DNA of 64,000 nucleotides, taken from the NCBI GenBank assembly GCA_947476325.1, contig CANJPZ010000002.1, positions 289,725-353,724 on the forward strand, given 5' to 3'. The notes under the pieces were generated by a model, which had not been told where the DNA came from, made no database searches, and saw only the letters and a list, made by a program, of their open reading frames with translations. Positions 59,360-64,000 of the stretch are shown one piece after another. Position numbers and translations under genes: made by a program. The first letter of the stretch is position 1, and every line of letters starts with the position of its first letter. The DNA is from Caulobacteraceae bacterium. GTDB lineage: Bacteria; Pseudomonadota; Alphaproteobacteria; Caulobacterales; Caulobacteraceae.

Positions 59360-59659
59360 TTATTTCGACAGGGCTGAGTCCACGCTGGCTTTCATCACCT
59401 GCGAGGCGCGGAAGCTGATCACGCGGCGGGGTTCGATAGCTGCCGGCTCACCGGTTTTGGGATTGCGGCCCATGCGGGCGCGCTTGGCGCGGACCTGAAA
59501 GACGCCGAATCCCGAAAGCTTGACCTGCTGGCCGTCCTCGAGCGCGGAAATCACCAACTCCAGCGTGCGCTCCACCAGACCGGCGCAATCCTGGCGGGAG
59601 AGGCCAACTTCTTCGTGCACAGCTTCGCACAGATCGGCGCGCGTAAGTGTTTCGCCCAT
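59360..59659 (-). CDS. ihfA: Integration host factor alpha subunit
   Basis: DNA-bending nucleoid protein, 99 residues, normal size. [21 protein letters not shown] starts the helical body; [23 protein letters not shown] is the beta-arm whose Pro (in RNPKTG) intercalates DNA; the [15 protein letters not shown] tail is typical. IHF is a cell-cycle and promoter architecture factor in Caulobacter. The ATG at 59659 follows GAGGGGG; the frame extends further upstream without a better start. Confidence 0.95.
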   Translation of the reverse strand: MGETLTRADLCEAVHEEVGLSRQDCAGLVERTLELVISALEDGQQVKLSGFGVFQVRAKRARMGRNPKTGEPAAIEPRRVISFRASQVMKASVDSALSK

Positions 59660-59790
59660 GATGCCCCCTCGCCTTCCTAAAGACAGTTCTCTGATGACCC
59701 GAATATCGCACCGAGTCAAAGGCTTCCATACGCGCCCTGATGCGAATCGGAACTCTGCTCGCCAACCGCAAAGCGCGCCTGGCGACTAGC

Positions 59791-60774
59791 CTACAGCCTG
59801 ACGACGCAGGCGCCCCAGGTCAAACCGCCGCCCATGGCCTCCATCAGCAGCAATTGCCCAGGTTTTATGCGTCCGTCGCGGATCGCCTGATCCATGGCGA
59901 GCGGAATGGAAGCCGCCGAAGTATTGGCATGCTGGGCGACGGTGGCGATGACCTTGTGCTCGTCGATGCCCAGGCGATTGGCCACGCCCGCCAGGATGCG
60001 CTGGTTGGCCTGGTGCGGGATGAACCAGTCGACAGACTGGACATCGACGCCGGCCACTTCGGCAGCGGCCACGACCGCTTCGGAGATGTTGATGACCGCG
60101 TGCTTGAACACCTGGTTGCCCTGCATCCGCAGCTTGCCGACCGTGCCCGTCGTCGAGGGGCCGCCATCGACATAGAGCATGTCCTGCTTGGTGCCATCAC
60201 AGCGCAGGGCAAAGCCCAGCAGGCCCCGGTCGGCAGTAGTCCCCTCGCCCTCAATGGGCTCAAGCACCACCGCGCCGGCCCCGTCGCCGAACAGCACGCA
60301 GGTGCCGCGGTCTTCCCAGTCCATCAGACGGGTCATGGTCTCGGCGCCGATTACCAGGGCGCACTTGGACATGCCGCGCGCGACAAAGCCGTCTGCCACG
60401 GCAAAAGCGTAGACAAAGCCCGAGCAAACGGCCTGAACATCGAACGCAACGCCTATCGGCGCGCCGATCTTGCGCTGGACCATGGAGGCGACGGACGGAA
60501 AGGTCAGGTCCGCCGTTGTGGTCGCCACGATGATCAGATCGATCTCTGAGGCCGAGCGGCCCGCCGCGGCCAGGGCGCGAACAGCCGCCTCGGTCGCCAG
60601 GTCCGAGACGCCCTGATCGTCAGCGGCCTTGTGGCGCTGGTGGATACCGGTTCGCTCCCGGATCCATTCATCGGTTGTATCGACGAACTTGGCCAGGTCG
60701 TCGTTGGTCACAATCGTTTCGGGCAGATAGCCGCCGACGCCGGTAATGGCGGATCGCAAAACTTTCGAACTCAA
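59791..60774 (-). CDS. fabH: 3-oxoacyl-ACP synthase III (FabH)
   Basis: Starts fatty acid synthesis by condensing acetyl-CoA with malonyl-ACP. 327 residues. Catalytic triad: Cys117 (QAVCSGF), His254 (PHQANQRI), Asn284 ([10 protein letters not shown]). The start is a TTG at 60774 overlapping the plsX stop (TTGA), which couples the two; no ATG/GTG fits before the first strand. ihfA lies about 130 bp downstream. Confidence 0.96.
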   Translation of the reverse strand: MSSKVLRSAITGVGGYLPETIVTNDDLAKFVDTTDEWIRERTGIHQRHKAADDQGVSDLATEAAVRALAAAGRSASEIDLIIVATTTADLTFPSVASMVQRKIGAPIGVAFDVQAVCSGFVYAFAVADGFVARGMSKCALVIGAETMTRLMDWEDRGTCVLFGDGAGAVVLEPIEGEGTTADRGLLGFALRCDGTKQDMLYVDGGPSTTGTVGKLRMQGNQVFKHAVINISEAVVAAAEVAGVDVQSVDWFIPHQANQRILAGVANRLGIDEHKVIATVAQHANTSAASIPLAMDQAIRDGRIKPGQLLLMEAMGGGLTWGACVVRL

Positions 60775-61829
60775 ATGTCTTCTCCAGCCGTTCCCGACTG
60801 CGCCAGAACCGTCACCAGCTGCTGCATGTTGTCACGGATTTCATCGGCGAATCGGCTCTGGGCAACGTCTGCGGCCACCATTATCGCATTCGCAAAGCCT
60901 TCGTCATTGGCCCCGCCGTGACTCTTTACGACCACACCGTTCAGACCCAGCAAGGGGCCGCCGTTGACCGTGTTGGGGTCAAGCCGGTGCTTCAGCGTCT
61001 TCAGCGCCTTGCTCGCCACAAGGGCGCCGATCTTGGACATCAAACCGGAGGTGAAGGCGCCGCGCATTTCTGAAGCAATGAACCGGGCGGTTCCCTCGGC
61101 GGTCTTCAGTGCGACGTTGCCGGTAAAGCCGTCGGTGACCACCACATCCACAAGGCCCGCGCTGATATCGTCGCCCTCGACAAACCCGCGATAGTCGAGC
61201 GGCAGCCCGCCTTCGCGCAGGATGCGGTGAGCCTCGCGGATTTCCTCGTGACCCTTCTGGTCTTCCGAACCGATGTTCAAAAGGCCTACAGTCGGCTTTG
61301 TCACGCCGTGAACGGCACGGTGGAAAGCCTCACCCATGATGGCGAAATCCACAAGGCGTTCGGCGTCGCAGACCACGTTGGCGCCGACATCGAGCACCGT
61401 CGTCGCGCCCCGCAGCGACGGCCAGCTGGCCACGATCGCCGGGCGCTCCAGATCCGCCGACATGCGCAGGACCAGCTTTGATATCGCCATCAGGGCGCCG
61501 GTATTGCCCGATGATACGGCGGCGATCGCCTCACCGTTCTTTACCGCCTCGACGGCATTCCACATCGACGAGCCCTTGCCCCGGCGCATGGCCTGGGCCG
61601 GCTTTTCATCACTCGCGATCACCAGATCGGAATGGCGAATCTCGCACAGGGCGGCGACCTTTTTGGACCGGCCCAGCTGGGCGGCAATGCGATCATGGTC
61701 TCCGCACAACAGGAAGCGGACGTTGCGGCCTTCCAGACGCAGGGCGGCGCGGGCCACGCCGGGCACGGTGGCCGACGGTCCATGATCGCCACCCATGGCG
61801 TCGATAGCGATGACTTGTGGACTCGACAC
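60771..61829 (-). CDS. plsX: Phosphate acyltransferase PlsX
   Basis: Converts acyl-ACP to acyl-phosphate for phospholipid synthesis; a peripheral membrane enzyme. 352 residues. [12 protein letters not shown] at the N-terminus, [61 protein letters not shown] and [15 protein letters not shown] are all family landmarks. The start is a GTG at 61829. In many relatives rpmF lies just upstream; here the 111-bp gap to DUF177 contains no L32 gene. Confidence 0.96.
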   Translation of the reverse strand: MSSPQVIAIDAMGGDHGPSATVPGVARAALRLEGRNVRFLLCGDHDRIAAQLGRSKKVAALCEIRHSDLVIASDEKPAQAMRRGKGSSMWNAVEAVKNGEAIAAVSSGNTGALMAISKLVLRMSADLERPAIVASWPSLRGATTVLDVGANVVCDAERLVDFAIMGEAFHRAVHGVTKPTVGLLNIGSEDQKGHEEIREAHRILREGGLPLDYRGFVEGDDISAGLVDVVVTDGFTGNVALKTAEGTARFIASEMRGAFTSGLMSKIGALVASKALKTLKHRLDPNTVNGGPLLGLNGVVVKSHGGANDEGFANAIMVAADVAQSRFADEIRDNMQQLVTVLAQSGTAGEDI

Positions 61830-61940
61830 TATGGCGCTGGCGCCCCTTACCCGCGAAAGCGGCGGACGATACAGCGCAAACCCGTCGATGCAAGCGGCGC
61901 AGGGATATTACGCCTGCGGCCCTGACGCGCAGCACGCTGG

Positions 61941-62456
61941 TCAGGTGTCCTTTTTCAGAACCTTCAGTACGGCAAACGGAGAGGTCTCGGTCGGGTCTTC
62001 CGGCGGCGTAAACTCGGCTCCGGGCTTGCGCGGATATGGGTCGATCTCCAACGCCAGATGCTCGATCACATAGCCGGCCAGGTCGAACTCGCCAGTTTCT
62101 GAAACGTCTGGCGGATCGTCAGCCTCAGGGTCAAGCTCACTCAAGCTGTTCTCGTCGGGCGCGTGGATGCTGCCGGCTGGAACAACCCTGACGACGAACT
62201 CACCCATCAGGCTGCTGGTCAGCGGCTCAAGGGTGACCACGCAGGCCTGCGCCACCTTGGCGCTCCACTGGCCATGAACCTCGGCCCCGTCGAACCACTG
62301 GGTAACCACAAGTCTGGCCTCCAGCGCATCAAGGGAAACGATGTTGAGCTGTCGGGCAAGCTGGGCGCAGACTACGGAATCCGGCGCAAGCGTGCAGGTC
62401 AGGCCGCGTTGAGTAATCTCATCCAGCCGGACGATGTGACGCCAGGGCGTGGTCAT
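61941..62456 (-). CDS. DUF177 (YceD) family protein
   Basis: A 171-residue protein of the YceD/DUF177 family, linked in other bacteria to 23S rRNA abundance. The conserved VVTLEPLTSSL near the middle replaces the CxxC-type core with one Cys (QACVVTLEPL), and DPYPRKPG plus the FAVLKVL tail match. The ATG at 62456 overlaps the stop of the upstream chaperone gene (ATGA); plsX is 111 bp downstream. Confidence 0.88.
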   Translation of the reverse strand: MTTPWRHIVRLDEITQRGLTCTLAPDSVVCAQLARQLNIVSLDALEARLVVTQWFDGAEVHGQWSAKVAQACVVTLEPLTSSLMGEFVVRVVPAGSIHAPDENSLSELDPEADDPPDVSETGEFDLAGYVIEHLALEIDPYPRKPGAEFTPPEDPTETSPFAVLKVLKKDT

Positions 62457-62980
62457 ATGGTAATCTCCGGCCATTCTGCGGTTCCGCCTAGGAGTATCGC
62501 TTCGTCCTGCCGGACCAGAACGTCAGCCGCGGTCTGAATATAGACCGCGAGCGCAGACGGGTCCGCGCCCGGCGCGTCGCCATAAACCGTGCGCGCGACC
62601 AGGGCTTCAGTGGCGACCGGATCACCCAGCGCCTCATCCCACGACTTGATTCGCCCATAGAAGGCCCGGCCGAGCTTTTTCATCTTCTTGCCCATGGACA
62701 GATCCCCGATCCCCATCTCCCTGAGCGCGATATCGAGATTGAGCAGGTAGGCGTCGAACATGGCCTGCGCCGTTTCCTGGGCCTGGGGCCCCTGCCCCCG
62801 CAGCCGCCGCGACAGCAGAACGACATGAAGCGTATAGAGCTCAAAGCGTCCCAGCACCGTGTCGGGAACGCCCATGGCCTCGTAAAACGCGGTCGTCCGG
62901 GCCTGCCGCACCGCGCCGTCGAACAGCGCCTGACCGGCAGTTGTCGATGGTCTTGTCCTGAATACCTTAAGCCCAAACAA
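62453..62980 (-). CDS. Ubiquinol-cytochrome c chaperone (CBP3 family)
   Basis: Homologue of mitochondrial CBP3/UQCC1, an assembly factor of the cytochrome bc1 complex. 175 residues. Typical segments are YEAMGVPDTVLGRFELYTLHVVLL, MFDAYLLNLDIALREMGIGD and KKMKKLGRAFYGR. The start is a TTG at 62980 with GAGG 7 nt upstream. It forms a coupled pair with the DUF177 gene, the usual alphaproteobacterial order. Confidence 0.9.
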   Translation of the reverse strand: MFGLKVFRTRPSTTAGQALFDGAVRQARTTAFYEAMGVPDTVLGRFELYTLHVVLLSRRLRGQGPQAQETAQAMFDAYLLNLDIALREMGIGDLSMGKKMKKLGRAFYGRIKSWDEALGDPVATEALVARTVYGDAPGADPSALAVYIQTAADVLVRQDEAILLGGTAEWPEITI

Positions 62981-63069
62981 GCCGTCGCCTCACTTTCGCC
63001 CGATCGCGGCCATTGAACTAGGCCGCCGGTAGGGCTAGGTCAAAGTCCTTCGTTTCAAAGCAGGCCACC

Positions 63070-63576
63070 TTGAGTCATCCCTTGAAGTATCGATCGACCA
63101 TCGCCCTGATTTCCACCGTGGCCCTCGCGGCCGCGACCCTCAGCGCCTGCGCGCCGGTTATCCGCTATCAGGGCTACACCCTGCAGGACGCCAATCCGGC
63201 CACGGCCGTGGTTGGAACCGACACCAAGGCGACCATCCAGACCAAGTACGGTACGCCGACCTCCATGGGCGCGTTCGACACCAACACCTGGTATTACATG
63301 TCCCAGACGACCGATCAGTTCGGCGCCTTCGCCCCCAGGGCCCGCAAACGCGACATCATCCAGATCAACTTTGACCCGGCCAGTCAGAAAGTTACGGCGA
63401 TCAAGAGCTACAGCGCCGACGAAGGCCGCCAGATCGCCTATTCCCGTCGTGAGACCCCAACGGTCGGTCGTCAACTGAGCATCTGGGACCAGATCCTCAG
63501 CACCATCGGCGGCACCAAGATTCCGCAGACCGACGTCTCGCCGGGCTCGGCGCCGGGCCAGCCGACGCCTCGCTAA
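63070..63576 (+). CDS. bamE: Outer membrane protein assembly factor BamE (SmpA/OmlA family)
   Basis: Outer-membrane lipoprotein of the BAM complex that inserts beta-barrels such as the receptor at 16.5 kb. 168 residues: signal peptide and lipobox LSAC (Cys27), then the BamE fold (about 45-115) with GYTLQDANPATAVVGTDTKA and WYYMSQTTDQFG. The tail after 120 is low in structure. The start is a TTG at 63070; there is a GCAGG 7 nt before it. A terminator follows the stop. Confidence 0.92.
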   Translation: MSHPLKYRSTIALISTVALAAATLSACAPVIRYQGYTLQDANPATAVVGTDTKATIQTKYGTPTSMGAFDTNTWYYMSQTTDQFGAFAPRARKRDIIQINFDPASQKVTAIKSYSADEGRQIAYSRRETPTVGRQLSIWDQILSTIGGTKIPQTDVSPGSAPGQPTPR

Positions 63577-63610
63577 CAGTTTCAATCGTCTTGTGAGCCA
63601 CCAAAAAGTT

Positions 63611-63650
63611 CGGCCCCGGAGATCTCTCTCCGGGGCCGCTTTCGTTTCAG
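63611..63650 (+). terminator. Rho-independent terminator after bamE
   Basis: A perfect 12-bp stem, CGGCCCCGGAGA / TCTCCGGGGCCG (63611-63622 with 63627-63638, 4-base loop TCTC), then CTTTCGTTTC. It separates bamE from the convergent hppA and could act on both. Confidence 0.85.
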
Positions 63651-63665
63651 AACTGATCTATCGGA

Positions 63666-64000
63666 TCAGTGCGCCGCCAGGATCGCCAGCAGCAGCAGGG
63701 CCACGATGTTGGTGATCTTGATCATCGGGTTTACGGCGGGACCCGAGGTGTCCTTGTAGGGATCGCCAACGGTGTCTCCGGTCACGGCGGCCTTGTGAGC
63801 CTCCGAACCCTTGCCATGGAGAACGCCGTCCGAGTCGGTGAAGCCTTCTTCGATCACCTTCTTGGCGTTGTCCCAGGCGCCGCCACCCGAAGTCATGGAG
63901 ATGGCGACGAAGAGGCCATTGACGATGACGCCGAGAAGCATGGCGCCGAGTGCTGCAAAGGCGTGGCCGGGACCGGCAATCGCCTTCACCACGTAGAAGC
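63666..64000 (-). CDS. hppA: Membrane-bound H+-translocating pyrophosphatase (C-terminal end; rest outside the window)
   Basis: The last 111 residues of a membrane-bound pyrophosphatase that couples PPi hydrolysis to proton (or sodium) pumping. The visible part has the family C-terminal segments [31 protein letters not shown] and [25 protein letters not shown] with a final hydrophobic helix (ALLLLAILA). The frame is open to the window end, so the start is outside. The K+-dependence residues lie upstream of this part and cannot be read. Confidence 0.95.
   Translation of the reverse strand, partial: FYVVKAIAGPGHAFAALGAMLLGVIVNGLFVAISMTSGGGAWDNAKKVIEEGFTDSDGVLHGKGSEAHKAAVTGDTVGDPYKDTSGPAVNPMIKITNIVALLLLAILAAH

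Overview
The window is about 64 kb of GC-rich, densely packed alphaproteobacterial chromosome. Several features point to the Caulobacteraceae (Caulobacter or Phenylobacterium-like): aat next to an NDUFA12 homologue and a DUF2155 gene, a DUF177-plsX-fabH-ihfA-MerR series, a ubiquinol-cytochrome c chaperone, a 29-codon single-membrane-segment gene of the SidA type with a GTTC-N7-GTTC SOS box, and a bacterial AspRS of the apparently non-discriminating kind. This placement is inferred from gene content. Many genes overlap by 1-8 nt, and GTG and TTG starts are frequent. I saw no insertion sequence, prophage, CRISPR array or rRNA operon.

Layout. 1-5.2 kb: a thiG fragment and thiS diverge from accB-accC-aat (biotin carboxylase half of acetyl-CoA carboxylase, and the N-end-rule transferase). 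These converge on a lipoprotein with a GATase-like fold, a DUF2155 protein and the complex I accessory protein NDUFA12. 5.3-8.6 kb: a large protein that keeps the C-terminal TSCPD part of B12-dependent ribonucleotide reductase but not its catalytic core, then an exported pentapeptide-repeat protein. 8.6-18.6 kb, all minus strand: aspS, a tandem universal stress protein, an amidase, dnaE, the tiny sidA-like gene under an SOS box, and a TonB-dependent receptor. 18.8-23.5 kb: PPOX, GNAT, DUF1428 and SRPBCC proteins, the lipoprotein exporter lolD with its permease, and an unknown 132-residue protein. 23.6-31.9 kb: ppk2, an MFS symporter, mazG, folK, an overlapping NYN nuclease/type-5 uracil-DNA glycosylase pair, smpB, dapA and a lytic transglycosylase. 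31.9-42.97 kb: a TetR regulator with a palindromic site, two methyltransferases, an exported carboxylesterase, hrpB, an amino acid permease, an MBL-fold hydrolase and a two-component pair.

42.97-50.0 kb: a nine-gene, translationally coupled iron-sulfur assembly operon read on the minus strand: iscR, a NifS/IscS-like desulfurase, sufB, an 87-residue membrane protein, sufC, sufD, sufS, sufT, sufA. 50.1-58.6 kb: an alpha/beta hydrolase, anmK, tyrS, an exported lipoprotein MsrB, argC, an OCH1-like glycosyltransferase with an altered DXD motif, rplM-rpsI with a recognisable promoter and terminator, ctaA and a DUF2842 protein. 58.6-64 kb: a 38-codon membrane-protein gene, tRNA-Pro(GGG), a MerR regulator, ihfA, the fabH/plsX fatty-acid and phospholipid genes, DUF177, the cytochrome bc1 chaperone, bamE and the 3' end of hppA.

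Most of the window is housekeeping. The observations most worth following are the SOS-box/sidA-like gene directly upstream of dnaE, the core-less NrdJ relative with an NrdR-like palindrome in its promoter region, the membrane protein inside the suf operon, and the glycosyltransferase with a changed metal-binding motif.
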